Assembly (NCBI GenBank): GCA_030765055.1 | Contig: CM060958.1 | Location: 111,297,127-111,361,126 of the forward strand | Reading direction: 5' to 3' | From: Mantis religiosa | Lineage: Eukaryota; Arthropoda; Insecta; Mantodea; Mantidae | Length of the DNA stretch: 64,000 nucleotides | Part shown: one piece after another, positions 1-11,514 of the stretch | Layout of the letters: every line of letters starts with the position of its first letter | Numbering within the stretch: position 1 is the stretch's first letter | The notes under the pieces: model-generated | The model's database searches: none | The model's input: only the letters and a program-made list of their open reading frames with translations | What the model was told of the DNA's origin: nothing | Translations under genes and position numbers: made by a program

Positions 1-890
1 CGAGTCTTCTTGGCGCTAAACGTAAGGGAACGCAAACTGAATTTTCCAAAATTTTATTATAATTCAGTTGTTCAAATCACAATTATAACATGGAAATTCG
101 TATATTACTCACATGTTTTAAGTATATAGTATAAAAATAATTATATTTTATGCATTACTTATTTTTCTATTTCAACGAAAATGCTATGCGGTGCATCCAT
201 ATATCTGTGAATGTAACTTACGTTAACAGGCAATTCAACATTTTCTCATCGTCTGAGTATTGCAAATTTAGGTTTCAAAATCCCATCACGTGCTACTTCT
301 TTCCAGACGTCGTCTTCTTGTAGTTTATCTGATATCTCAAGCAGTTTTCCCAGTCTTGTTGTGTTCCTTGTCAATTTCTTCGTGAATAAGCCGTTTAACT
401 TCCGTCAGTCTAAAAGTATTATTTCCGTTTGCAACATAATTTGAGCCCACATTAGCTCAATTGAATTGTTCTGGCAGTGGTAAAGGGTAAGATGGTTTAT
501 AATACCTCGTGCCTCATTTCAATTGCAAGTTGATCCGGCTGATCCACTTTCCCTGCTTTTAAAACGGAAAAACAACTGAATAATGCTGCTTTGAACTCTC
601 TAGAGAAAATAGAGGTTACAAAACCATTCATAAACAAAGATATAATGTGAACAGATATGTTCTGCTAGGCCAGTAGTAAGTGTACTGTTTCCTCTCACTC
701 GAATTTAACAAACACTTTGGCTTATTCAAAGTAAAACGTTTACGTTTCTGTTGTCAGTAATTACAAACTTCAGTCATGCGTCAGTAATTTCACGCATATA
801 TGCCAAGCTAAATACTATTCATGGCATTGCTTACGACGCGATGCATTGTTATAATATAATAGTACTTTATTTTTATTAGGAAAACTATAT
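1..890 (-). mobile_element. Repeat family M, copy 1 (5' side cut by window edge)
   Basis: The left edge matches 37.4-38.1 kb in the same orientation and 7.0-7.9 kb in reverse. The shared core starts near 'cttggcgcta' and runs to about position 890. Reading the minus strand gives a degraded coding tail that is recognisable in all three copies: a KEHNKTGK motif, a frameshift, then an acidic stretch. I do not recognise the protein. The shared reading frame suggests a transposon-encoded protein rather than a SINE. The copy is broken by frameshifts and stops. Confidence 0.6.
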
Positions 891-1174
891 GAGCTAACAT
901 TAGGGTTATGTTAAATACATTGCTCTCTACCTTCCTGATGTATCAGATTTTGAAAAATTTTAATTTTTGTCTTAGCGCGGATAGTATTTATTAGAGATTG
1001 ATTAGTTTGGCGCTCGTCAGACACCACATAGGGGGAATGCAGTAATACAACACAGGAGTACTCCGATTGGTTGCTCACCTAGCAGAGCTCAAGGACAAAC
1101 ATCATCCCATTTAAAATACATAATAGTATTTGACCTCGTTTTCTTTTTTAAGTTATGCACGCGCGCACGCATAT

Positions 1175-1175
<1 letters not shown>

Positions 1176-1235
<60 letters not shown>
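1176..1235. repeat. (CA)n microsatellite
   Basis: About 30 uninterrupted CA units, preceded by GCGC/ACGC-rich sequence. The Cys-Val and His-Thr open frames across it are artefacts of the repeat. Confidence 0.98.
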
Positions 1236-1237
<2 letters not shown>

Positions 1238-2036
1238 GAGAGGCCATTTTTCTAAAAATGCTTATATTAAATTCAGAGAGCCTCAAAAAATGTACTCCCA
1301 AGGAAGCTTCAACATTAAACCTCTTCTACTTAACTATACGTAGAAGAGAAAATTAGTAAGCAGTGCAGACGAGCTTTGAGAAAACCACATTTGCATCTAA
1401 CCGCTTTGATTAGTTTCTGGTATGAGCTACGTGACTATGCATCAGGAGGTTTTCTTCTTAAGCGGATAAAGCATTGCGAGAGTAATGCAGAAAACGAAGG
1501 ATTCGTTTCCTATGCTTAAAGAACTTTTTGAACCCTCTCTTTGCAAATATACTGAATTTCCTTAAAGGAGGTCAACTATTTTCATTGTTATTCTTAATTT
1601 CTCATGTGAGCTCACTCGTCTATCATGTAGGAAATATTAACTATGTTAAGACCAATCATAAGGTGGTTTATGTAAGCGACACTGGGACTGAAAAATAGCC
1701 CCAAAGTCTCAAAAATTAAAAGTTTTAGATTTACACATACAAATGTTCCCCAAACTTTCCTCTATTGAATTATGGTATCAATTTTTTTTATTTCCGTCAT
1801 CTTTAAGATCTAGGGGCGTGGCCATTTAAATGCCCCTTTCTTCCTTATCCAGCACGGTGGTCTGTTTTTGCCAATTCTGATCGTTTTTCGGCAACTTTTG
1901 CTCTAAAACTGTGTTCAAATCTTGCGGCATAGCTTAGTGCTACTATCTAGAGACAGTTTGGTAAACTATTCCTATGTATTCAATGCAAAGTGTTTAATCA
2001 TAAACATTCAAACGTAAATGTCATATAAAATGTCGT

Positions 2037-2071
2037 CAGTGTAGAGTGTAGAGTGTAGTCGTAGAGTGTTT
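2037..2071. repeat. Short minisatellite, GTAGAGT(GT) units
   Basis: Four imperfect head-to-tail copies of a 9-10 base unit (gtagagtgta and variants). Confidence 0.8.
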
Positions 2072-2330
2072 AGCACCTAAGAAAATACAAAACAGTTCAG
2101 AATATCTGTAATTATTCTATGTTCTTTGCAATAAACTTAGGGAATATTTGTAGATTCATTCTTGTTTTGACTGCCTGTGTTTGCTCCAATGTGTAATGGC
2201 GACTTCCATGAGAGAAATGTGCTTTCGTTTAGTTTATTTTAAATAATTAAATATGTGTATATGCATGTTATTTGCTTTTCCTGTAGTGTAGTGCATTGTT
2301 AGCTATATAAACAGCATAATGCATGCTGTT

Positions 2331-3530
2331 TTATCATGTTGGCGTAAGGCGGTGAATAGAAATAACGAAAAGAAGGAAACAAAGAAAATGTGGTGCAGCT
2401 AGATGGAAAACCAAAAATTGGGAGCAGATTTCCATTTCATATGTACAGTTCGACATAGAGGAGTATATAATATTTCAGCTTCACATTTGCAAATGGATAT
2501 AGATGAACATGCTAATGCTATTCAAACTATATTTGTAACAGCCAGAAGAAATTTGCAGGATTTCAAGAATTAGGTGTAAACCATAGTGTAAATGGTAATT
2601 TAAATAGCAGACTACATTAGTGAAAATAATCAGCAAGTTTTGAATACCAGTGTACATAGCAGTAGAGATGACAGTGTAAATAATGTGCAGAAGAGTGTAA
2701 ATAGTGTGCAGGATAGTGTAATTAGTACTTTTGGTGCATATTTTAAGAAAAATTGTTTTTTCTCCACTTTAAATTTTTTAATACAATATCTGCTCCCACT
2801 GCTTTAGTTCTAGAGCTATGGCTCTGAAGTTTTTTGAGCATATGCTCCATACAGCATATAGCATCAGTCTCAGGCTATAATGTTTAATAATTGGTTTCGC
2901 TGTAACAAATATTTAAATGTAAAAAGTACTGAAAATTATATCCAATATACTACAAAATTAAAAAAATCATTTTCCTAAAGGTAATGTATTGTTTTTATAC
3001 ACAGAGACTGAAGTTCTTTATACAGTTAGTAGAAATGAATAAGTAACAGAGTTATTCCACTAGCGTGGTTATTGATGCACATGCATTAACTTTAATATTG
3101 ACATAAACTTTAATTAAAATTAAAATAAAAAATTAATTCCTTCAAAACTAATGATCAGAAATTACTAAACATTGGTGCGGTATTTTCTAATATAAAACCC
3201 ATTAGCCATGCAAAGTTTGAAGTTTGTAGGTATAGAAATATATGTATAGAAATTTCAGTTCCAGTGTAGGCTACTCACTGTAAGCTACTCAACTTAACGC
3301 ATCCGGCAGCACCTGTCCGTCAACTAAGCTGTCAAAACTCTTTTCTTCCTCGAGCAGAGGTTTTCAACCTATGGCACATGAGCTACTGCTGAGTGGTATG
3401 TAAACCTTGGCACTTAAAGAAAAGTACCAGTTAGAAACTTATAATAATTATAAACTCAATAGGTTCTACTAATTGTTTGTGCACTGGAGTAGTAGTATCA
3501 GGAACCACGTGAGATGGAGTCATGTTAACG
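2331..3530. other. No gene assigned
   Basis: A stop-ridden stretch at about 2380-2760 translates to low-complexity Asn/Ser/Val-rich peptide that faintly recalls a BED-finger remnant, but not well enough to call. The rest is AT-rich and featureless. Confidence 0.4.
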
Positions 3531-3539
3531 CGTGTAACT

Positions 3540-4000
3540 TGAATTCAGCAGGTACCATACTCAGCGACTACCCATTCCGACTCACGACTTTTTCGTATCT
3601 TTCAGGATCATTAGGCGAATGCTGGTGTGGTTCCTTTTCTACCACTACTTTCCCTTCTCTCATTTGCTGCCATTTGTTTTAGGGTTGTAGTACCAGAAGA
3701 CGGCGGTCGGCAAGATTCGGCTGGGCGGTGGATGTGTACTATGTAAAGGTTCTTTCTCTGGTGACGTTAGGATAGTCCAGGGAGGTCTTACCGTCATAAG
3801 GGACCTACCTATGGTGGGCGATGAGGATTGAGCACTTGTGTGCGGGCGGCGTTGGGTATATTCGAACTAGAAACGTTAGGGACGCCGTCCATCTGGCCGC
3901 CGTTTAGGTCTCTCCATCTCATTGTCTCCCTCAGCATTCACTGCAGGAGCACCAAGGGCATCTGCGTGGGAGCTCTACCCCATTTGCCCTCCCCCATTAG
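3540..4000. repeat. GC-rich repeat, SINE-body-like
   Basis: The stretch is distinctly GC-richer than its surroundings. It contains the phrase 'ttaggcgaatgctgg', which also occurs in the composite SINE region at 35.67 kb and in a close form at 23.39 kb. It is probably a diverged copy of the same repeat family. No poly(A) or Pol III boxes could be fixed. Confidence 0.45.
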
Positions 4001-4089
4001 TACGTTTCTTTTGTTTATCAGAAACATGACGTTTATCCAAGTAGTTTCTATATCTATCCATTATATTTTAACCTTAATCAAATAAATCT

Positions 4090-4985
4090 TCTAAGCATTT
4101 CACAAACCAGTCCACTGAATATGAATAATGCATCACTTTTCTTCAATAAATATATACTTGTGAGCAGTATACATAAGAAATTAATCCACAATCCTTTCGG
4201 CCCTAAAATCAGACGAAACATAAACAATGCCCTTAGTAACAGTTCGCGTTTCGAAATTCTGTAAAAGCATGCTGAAACAAAAAAAGTCCTTGTTACCCGA
4301 TTGATTCACTACATCAACACTGAATACCAAGAATTTACTTATCCCCACATATTAAACGTATTAGTTCAAGAGTGGATGGAGTAAGGCTATGAAATATAAT
4401 TTCAGTAAAACTATAGGTGTTTCCAGGGTTTACAGGTGACAACGCGAAATCAGATTGCTGATATTTCTTAACTTGTTATTCAGGTTTGTAGTCACCCTGT
4501 TCACAACTTAGCTTCAAAGCATTCAGAGACACATGAGTTGCTTTCGATGTTAATTTAATGGCATTCATCACTTCGAGTGTAGCATATCGCTCAAACATTT
4601 GCATATATTCAAAACGTTCTTTTGTTTCCACTTTTGAGGGCTTTGCTTCATATATGTTCACCTACTCAGGCTAGGAACTGGTACGCAACCAGTCATGACC
4701 GCAAGTGGTAAACTGTACACTCCATTATCTCGACCGTTGCTTCTCTACAGAGCAGGAATACCGATGTCTATGCAGCCATTTCAGTTTAATAGAACATATT
4801 ATCTAAGTTATTTAAATACCATCATTATCTCGTGCCCTATTCATTTTTAAGTGGGAAATAAGATACTGCCTGCAGTGCAGCAATGGACTATTTTCATTCT
4901 TAAATGGTGTGCTATGATGGTGGCATGATCATTTCCTTACACTAGCACCCTTTCTTATGGTAAATCGAGTGTTGTGTTATTATAA
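4090..4985. other. No gene seen
   Basis: AT-rich sequence. A 61-codon open frame on the minus strand at 4476-4661 has no recognisable motif. Confidence 0.4.
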
Positions 4986-4988
4986 ATA

Positions 4989-5878
4989 CACAGGGTCATT
5001 CATAAGTCCGTGAAACATTTTAAAGTTTAATAAAAGTTAAGTAAGCAACACATCATAGTAATTGTTGTACCAGTAGAGAGAAAAACTCTCCAAGCTTTTT
5101 ATAACGAAAGCCCGTGCTTAGTTGCCATGATTTCTCACTAGGTGGCGGTAGTTATCACTAATGAGAAAAGGCATTCACAGAACGCGCGTCTTGGAATATG
5201 CACGAACCTCATCAGTTCTGACTGTAGAGAGACGTTTTCGAATATAATTTCAAAAGCCAGCACCTGTGCACAACATTAACAGGCATTGGTATGCGAAATT
5301 CCATGAGGAAGGATATAGGGGCATCGCTCGTCACCAACGATGTCCAGGACTCAGCGAGGAAACAGTGAATCGTGTTACAGAAGCATATCAACGGAGCCCT
5401 CATAAGCCCACTACCCGTAGAAGTGTTGAGTTGAGCATCTCACAACCAACTGTATGGCGAATTCTTCGTAAGAGACTTATGTTTAAACTATACAGGCTTC
5501 AGCAACTGGAGTAGATAACGCGCTCGTGAAATGGCCACCACCATCACCGGATTTAATTCTGTGTGACGTTTCCTGTAGGGCTTTGTGAAGGACAATGTCT
5601 ATGTGCCTCCGCTCCCTGCTAACCTTCAAGAACTTTGCCACCGGAATAGGCTGCCGTAGCTATGGTTAGCCGTGACAGGCTGGAGCGTATATGGAGAAGA
5701 GATGGACTACCGCATTGATATCTGCCTTAACAGCAAGGGTGGACAGAGGGCACTTGTAAGATATGTAACAAAACTTGAGAGTGTCTCTTCATTTTTGTGT
5801 GAAAATGTTTGCCACCCATTGGGTAGTTTAGTAGCTATGAATTTTTAAAATGTTTTACGGACTTATGAGTAACCCTGT
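4989..5878 (+). mobile_element. Internally deleted HTH/IS630-mariner-type transposon with TIRs
   Basis: The ends form inverted repeats of about 30 bp: CAGGGTCATTCATAAGTCCG on the left, and CAGGGTTACTCATAAGTCCG reading inward from the right. Both are flanked by TA, as expected for the IS630-Tc1-mariner group. At about 890 bp the element is too short to hold a full transposase of about 350-400 residues. The first and last parts of the gene are present and the catalytic middle is missing, so this is a non-autonomous deletion derivative. Confidence 0.85.
5164..5760 (+). pseudogene. Transposase remnant: N-terminal HTH region joined to C-terminus
   Basis: The open part at 5266-5514 carries a clear helix-turn-helix region of the kind found at the start of many insect transposases (HWYAKFHEEGYRGIARHQ, then SISQPTVWRILRKRL). 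One stop (TAA) precedes it in the same frame. After position 5514 the sequence jumps to C-terminal family signatures, visible in shifted frames: an SPD-like motif, then VKDNVYVPPLPANLQE, then a tail with WEEMDYRID. The block that should hold the first two catalytic aspartates is gone. No functional enzyme can be made. The family assignment is solid; naming a specific family member is not possible. Confidence 0.8.
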
Positions 5879-5879
5879 A

Positions 5880-6930
5880 TAAAAATGAGTTTTGAAGCTA
5901 CATGATCAAATAAGGTCATCTTCCTTGTTTTTAATTCCCTAAAAGATGAAAAATTTAATGTCATTGCCCAAATGTGAATTGTGCAACTTTCTGATTCCGT
6001 TCGATTGCTCTAACCAACATAGAATATGCAGATACGTCATTATATTCCCCCACTGATTCACAATTTTTCGGAAAACTACAAAGAGCCCTCACATATTTTT
6101 GAGATGACATAATCCAATAGCAGCTTAAAATGACGTAACTTCTTACGGGGTCATAGTTTAATTATGAACCTATCAGTGTAAATTATAATCATCAATTTAT
6201 AAGTTGTTTGATGTTAGCATTATATGAAACAAATATGAACTTAAAGAATTTGAAAAAAAAAAAATCTTACCAAAACATTAAAACTTCAATGATGAAAGAA
6301 ACCACACGTATTGATTTTATTTTACTTGTAGATAATTTGGTGGTAACAAGCTGGTTATTGTAAACTTAAATAATTTGGGTTTTAGTAGCACAGGTCCCTA
6401 ATTAACCTCTTAATTTAGGGAAGAATCGCAGGAAGTTGAAGCTGCTGGTTGTTTTTGTAATACAACACAATCCACTCGAGAGCAAGGAAATATGCCGATG
6501 CCTTTCTTCTCAGTTTGTGTTAGCAGAAACTCATCGTAAACTTTAATTTCAGCGGCTCGAAGGCTTAATTTATAATCCTTGTTCTTTATGATAATGCACG
6601 CTATCCTACAAAATTTATGAAGTTATTAAAATATTAAGTTTTTTTATTCATACCTACAAAAGCTTCCGCAATACTGGACGCTACCAGGTATTTTATTCAG
6701 TGTAAAGTTCTTCAAATGTTCGTTATACCTATAATTATTTATATTTATGTGAAAATAAACTATTCAAAACGTTCAAGAATTAGGCTGCGAAAGTCGACAT
6801 TTGACAGGAAAATGCATGATGCATTCAGCCCAATACAGGCTGAAGTTACCCCAGATTACACTCAGCTTTATTCAAAAGTTAAAAAACGTATCTCAAAGAC
6901 AGTTAATAATCCAGTAGTTTAGACTCATTA
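5880..6930. other. No gene assigned
   Basis: AT-rich sequence. A 68-codon open frame at 6716-6922 has a basic start and the motif SRIRLRKSTFDRK but matches nothing I recognise. It may belong to the distal part of repeat M copy 2. Confidence 0.35.
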
Positions 6931-6939
6931 TTTGTGGAA

Positions 6940-7965
6940 AAGAATGATGCCGAACATATAGTAGATTGAGCATAGTTTTCCTAATACAAATAAATAAATT
7001 AGATACCATTATATTATAACAATGCATTGCGACGTAAGCACTGTAATGAATATCATTATTGGTTGGCATTTATGCTGAATGTATTTTTGAAATTACTCAG
7101 AACTAAAACGTAAACATTTGGCATGATGTGGTAAAAGAAATATGCACTTTAAATAAGCCAAGGTGTTTGTTAAATTCGATGAGAGGAAATAGTACACTTC
7201 TTGCTAGTCCAGCAGAACGTGTCTGCTCACATATCTTTGTTTCTGAATGGTTCCTAATCTCTATTTATTCTATAGAGTTCAAAGCAGCATTATTCTGTTA
7301 CTCTTCCATAAAAAAGTGTATGAGCTGGATTAATGAGATACGATCCACCTTCCCCCTTACTACTGACAGAACAATGCAATTGAGTTAATGTGGGCACAAA
7401 TTATGTCGCAAATAGAAATAATATTTTAAACTGACTGACATTGAATTACTTATTCTCGAAGAAATTGACAAGGAACACAACAAGACTGGAAAAGCTGCGT
7501 GAGACATGAGATAAACTACAAGAAGGCGACCTTTAAAAAGAAATAACACCTAATTAAGTTTTGAAACCTATCATCATAAATTTGCAGTACTCAGACGTTG
7601 AAGACAATGACAATAACGAATTATCTCTTAACGTAAGTAACATTCAAAGCTATACGGATGCACCATTGGTATTTTCATTGGATTATAAAAATAAGTAATT
7701 CATAAACTATAATTAATTTTAAACAAAGTACTTAAACCATTCGCGTAATATACGAATATCCACGTTGCAATTGTGATTTCAACAACTGCATTATTATAAA
7801 ACTTTTGGAAAATTCAGTTTGCGTTAGCGCCAAGAGCAGTCCCAAGTGTGCGAGAGAGAGGGAAGTATTAAAAGAGTGGGGATAACGAAGTGGCAACGCT
7901 GACGACTCTAACGCATCTGATTAGCTACAGGTGAGAACTCTTCCCATTTGAAACACATAATGGTA
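6940..7965 (+). mobile_element. Repeat family M, copy 2
   Basis: Reverse complement of copies 1 and 3. This copy preserves the coding tail best, on the plus strand around 7420-7700. It reads KEHNKTGK, a frameshift, then a run with SDVEDNDNNELSLNVSN ending at a TAA near 7699. The outer edge 'tgggaagagttctc' (read on the minus strand, about 7930-7960) is shared with copy 3. The protein is not recognised; length and function cannot be given. Confidence 0.6.
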
Positions 7966-7969
7966 CGCC

Positions 7970-8955
7970 ATCACATTAAGTCCCTCAATACAACGAAGAA
8001 TTCAGGACGTTGAATCTTATGCCTATTGTAGAATAATTGTAGAAAACCTCAATATCTAAAATGCAGTGGGTGACATTTAAGAAGTAGCCTAACCTTTTAT
8101 ATCACAGTAACTACTTACGCTATATCGCTTTCTAATCGTTTTGTAAAAAGTGTTTCGATATGGAATATGAATAAAAGAACGCTCTATTTTCCATTGCGAT
8201 AAAACTGTCTCGCGCTTCCCCAGGGGGCGGAACCCTAGGGTGAGACTTTCCACTCTGGAACAGGGATTTCCAATCTGAAACCTTACAAACGTTATCAGCT
8301 GCTTCAAAATATTAACAAAATATATGCAATTCAACAATAAGAAACAGAGAATAAAAAACGTTCTGCCGTTTTACATTCACCTAACCTAACTATCAATTTT
8401 CAAAAAGTTGTTCTAATAAAATATTTCTACTTCATATTAACGGAGACAATAATTTGCTTAAATTGTACTGTGTAACACTTTCCTGCTCGGATTTAGGGGT
8501 ATGCCCTTTAAGTAATAATGAAATGTTTTCAGAGTGGGTTACTCGGTGAATTTTTGAAATTCCGATCTCTTTGCATTTTTAGACAGAAAGAAAAAGACGG
8601 CCTTGTTATATACCAGTTGTGTCATTGAGGAAAAATACGGTGGTTACCCTTCCCTATCCCCCCGCCTAGTTAACCTTCGTAGGTGACGTAATAGACACTG
8701 GGGTCAGAATGAGCGTGCGGAAGATTCAGTAGCGGGTTCTTAAACTATTTATTCCTTTTTATTTGCATACTCTGTATTGTAATTTATACATGTTAATCAT
8801 TATTAGTTTATAATTTAAGTGGAGTTACTGTTCTTCTTAGCTGTTAATTTGTCGATGTTGGGCTCCGTAACGGAACATGTTGACTGTCCGCCGCTTACTT
8901 ATTTGCATTTGTTTTAAAACACAAAGGCCAATGGCCAATGGCCAATGCCAGTCAG
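7970..8955. other. No gene seen
   Basis: Mixed-composition intergenic sequence with no repeat partner in this window. Confidence 0.4.
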
Positions 8956-8965
8956 CTGTTTCCTT

Positions 8966-9110
8966 ACAGAGGAGGACAGCTTCGGGAGTTGTGACGTATT
9001 TCAGCCGGGAGCGAGGCCTGCAGTGCGTGTGACGTCAGGCAAGAGCCATGTAGTACCAAGTTGCCTACATAAATGGCGCTGTAAGTACAGAATCTGAGGA
9101 TTCAGTCACG
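8966..9110 (+). repeat. Two-copy repeat N, copy 1
   Basis: Matches the reverse complement of about 20185-20330. Shared phrases include 'gttgtgacgtatttcagcc', 'gcctgcagt' and 'atggcgctg'. The class is unknown. It lies just upstream of LTR A. Confidence 0.7.
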
Positions 9111-9270
9111 TGTACCGCACCAGGTGACAACAATGTAGCTAACACGTATCAAATGGAACAGTTAATACATGTGACGATTTATTGAAGGGCAAATATACAC
9201 ACTAGTAAAACATGGCTGATTTTTACAAGAATGTCCTCCAAAACCATATTGTCACCCAATTGGCGGAGGG

Positions 9271-9699
9271 TGTGACGGCGGCAGCTGTGAGGAGGCCGGA
9301 TGCGGCCGAGCCATGCCTCCCATTAGTCTCTGTCACTAACGTCCCTGGACGTTTCTCTCCCCTTCTCCTATCATCTGGAACCTTCGCTTGCAAACTAGAG
9401 AAGTCGAGAAAACGGCGATATTCCTATAAAAAGGGGCTGCTGCGAGCGAAGAGTCAGTCAGTGTTTGACGTGCTAGCGAGGGAGCACCGTGTTAATGAAC
9501 GAGAAGACTGTGCAACGGAAGACTTTACGTAATTGTGTACGTGCATCTGAACGGTAACGGACGAACTGGTGAATCGTAATTGTGTGCATTACGTAATTTT
9601 GTGTAATTGGCAAGTGTTCAACTGTAAGTCGGTGGAAATAAAGAACATTGTTGAGTTTGTGTAATTGGACTTTTCATTTCACGAACCCACAAAGTCACA
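9271..9699 (+). mobile_element. LTR-like element A (solo or truncated)
   Basis: Begins TGTGAC and ends GTCACA, a perfect 6-bp terminal inverted repeat of the TG...CA type. It contains a TATA box, an initiator and AATAAA (9637-9642) in the right order for an LTR. The last about 35 bp (an 'acgaacccacaaagtca' core) are shared with LTRs B, C and D at 17.6, 33.8 and 38.1 kb. The 5' half is diverged from them, so the left boundary is less sure. No target duplication is visible. The open frame starting at 9212 crosses the boundary and is treated as chance. Confidence 0.65.
9425..9458 (+). promoter_or_regulatory. Core promoter in LTR A (TATA + initiator)
   Basis: TATAAAAAG starts at 9425 and an arthropod-type initiator TCAGT has its A at 9456, placing the TATA box at -31. 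The spacing is canonical. Confidence 0.6.
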
Positions 9700-9729
9700 A
9701 TATTTCCGTTTTGTTTTAAGTTGAAACAA

Positions 9730-10045
9730 ACAGAAAAATCTGCAGTTTCACACCATTTTTGGACAGAAAACCACAACATTGGCCACAACATTAAACTGTT
9801 AAAATCTTTAAGTACACCCATAGAATTGGATATTTGGGAAAAAATATTCATAAACTAAAACCGTGATAAGGTTATAAATTTTGAAATCCCGGCATTAAAT
9901 GAAGTATTAAAACTTAGTGCCCCTAACACCAGATGGCAGAGAGATCGGAGCTCCGTAGTAGTGGAAGAATAGGAAGGTTCATTTAGTCACCAAACAGCTG
10001 AGGATGAGATCGAATGCTCTTGAAAACGTTTCAATTATACAACAA
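9730..10045 (+). pseudogene. Penelope-like element 1: C-terminal coding end and 3' region
   Basis: Directly after LTR A the plus strand reads the end of a Penelope-type polyprotein. First come the last turns of the GIY-YIG endonuclease (SAVSHHFWTENHNI). Then comes the family's C-terminal tail (KLLKSLST, WEKIFIN, an in-frame stop, NFEIPALNEVL). The same tail recurs in the second Penelope-like element on the minus strand (WEKIFI ... NFDIPQLD) near 27.98 kb. Reverse transcriptase is absent here. The coding end is followed by a hammerhead-like RNA motif, the usual position for the pseudo-LTR of this class. Truncated by LTR A and dead. Confidence 0.75.
9998..10030 (+). ncRNA. Hammerhead-like motif downstream of PLE 1
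   Basis: Order on the plus strand: CTGAGGA (fits the CUGANGA core), T, stem II GAGA (10006-10009) pairing with TCTT (10018-10021), then GAAA (10022-10025) and ACGTT. Hammerhead ribozymes are known from Penelope-like elements of many animals. Pairing of helices I and III is weak here, so activity is doubtful. Confidence 0.5.
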
Positions 10046-10144
10046 CAAGTAAGTGAAATTAAAGTGTAAGCATAGTGACTCATTAATCAAACTTAAATAT
10101 GAAGAATACTTCACTATTAATAATGCTTCTGCTTTTAATATTTA

Positions 10145-10560
10145 CGACGGAAAATGTTCACGTAATTTTGTTCTAAGTGGGTCTCCTTAATTTGCACAGA
10201 AAATTACTTTATGTTTTATTTTATTTAACCTTCAGATAAACTAAGAGTTTAAGTTTTATATATTTTCTCATAGTACAGAGCCAAAATGTAATTGTTTATA
10301 AACTGTGACCAATTGTGTAATTAAAGCAATCAGCATTAATATTACAGCACCCAAGATGTAAGTTGTACATATTATTAATACCCGATACGTTTCCTGTCTT
10401 CCCTACGCTGTCGGAACCCCAACACATGAAACTTTTCCTTCCTCATGGGCAGAAGAAATCAGCGCGGTGACGTAACACACTAACCTACCTTTCATTCGGG
10501 GGCATATGTGGCGGTTAGAACTGACAGAACTGACGTCACACCGCCGCTACCTGTCTTCCC
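10145..10560 (+). repeat. Three-copy repeat F, copy 1
   Basis: Shares about 350 bp with 19432-19805 and 31988-32260 (both inverted relative to this copy). Common phrases are 'gtacatattattaatac', 'ctgtcggaacc' and 'cattcgggggcatat'. No coding content. It could be a MITE or an LTR fragment. Confidence 0.7.
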
Positions 10561-10950
10561 CTGCCCTACACCTCCACGCAAATAAGTGCAAAACTGAAGA
10601 AGGGGAAAAGGAGGGGAGTCACCCTCAGTTACAATCCAGGGCACTTCTGGTATATGCGGCAAGAATTTTTGAGGCAGGCCATACAAAGGCCACATTCTCC
10701 GACGTACGGTTCTCAAGTTATCGCTTCGAGAATACACACCTGACTTCCATGTTTATGCTTATGTTATGCTTCAACTTACAATCTCACCCGTGTGTCGTTC
10801 CTTATACGTCATTCCTTCGTCAGACATTACGAAGTGTCGTTAGGATCTGCATAATTTGTTAATCAATTAACTCTCCACGGGCACGCACGCGTGTTCTTTG
10901 AAGTTTGGCACAAGTCCTGCGAGTAACACAAATTAAGGTGAATCGTATAA
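10561..10950. other. No gene assigned
   Basis: A 118-codon open frame (10506-10862) overlaps repeat F and shows no domain, so I do not call it. Confidence 0.35.
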
Positions 10951-10952
10951 TT

Positions 10953-11207
10953 GTGACTCGGTAGCGTAGATGGTAGCATGTCTGCCTTACGTTCAAGAGG
11001 TCCCGAGTTCGAACATCGGTCAGGGTGAGTTACCTGGATAAGGTTTTTTCCGGGGTTTTCCCTTATCCTTCAAGACGAACGTTGGGTAACTCTAAGCTCC
11101 ATGGACATTGAACTCATTTGAGCACAATTTCACCCAATTCATTCACCGTCCGATATAACTTAACGTTGGGGCGGACGTAAATTACAAAAAAAAAAAAAAA
11201 AAAAAAA
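10953..11207 (+). repeat. tRNA-derived SINE, family S1, copy a
   Basis: The head has tRNA-like Pol III boxes: A box around 'tagcgtagatggtagcatg', B box 'gagttcgaaca'. The body contains 'ggataaggttttttccgg' and 'cccttatcc', and the end is a pure A run (11186-11207). The same body occurs at 34.8, 55.6, 56.6 and 62.3 kb. The A tail runs straight into the Harbinger terminus at 11208. Confidence 0.9.
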
Positions 11208-11514
11208 TGCCCGATTTCACCAACAGATATTAAAATCGACGTTAACAAATGTAACGTAACAATTGTCATAGCACTAACAAAGCTGTTAAATTTCTTGCAT
11301 TTCACCGTATCTTTTTTCTGAAAATCTTAACAAACACGTGTTAACGACAAGAAACTTGTATAAATTACAGCTATAGAAGGCTATGGATGAGTCGTATTAT
11401 TTTCTGAATGTACTGCGATGCGCTTTTGTATTCATTTTCGTTGGCCCTGCACACAGCTGAAACAATGGCGAGTAAACAAAATCGCAAACAACAGCCCTGA
11501 AACATTTCTCATAG

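Larger units (their letters stand above)
891..2330. other. No gene seen; AT-rich with a microsatellite
   Basis: Apart from the CA repeat and a small GTAGAGTGT minisatellite, I see no coding or element structure here. Confidence 0.5.

Noticed and set aside
1089..1343. Open frames of 62-70 codons across the CA microsatellite
   Set aside because: Composition is pure repeat (Cys-Val or His-Thr) on both strands; no coding signal outside the repeat.
2380..2760. Possible BED-finger or hAT N-terminal remnant
   Set aside because: Spacing of H and C residues is only vaguely right and several stops intervene.
9212..9532. 106-codon open frame starting MADFYKNVLQ
   Set aside because: It crosses the left border of LTR A and runs through its promoter; no domain, so treated as chance.
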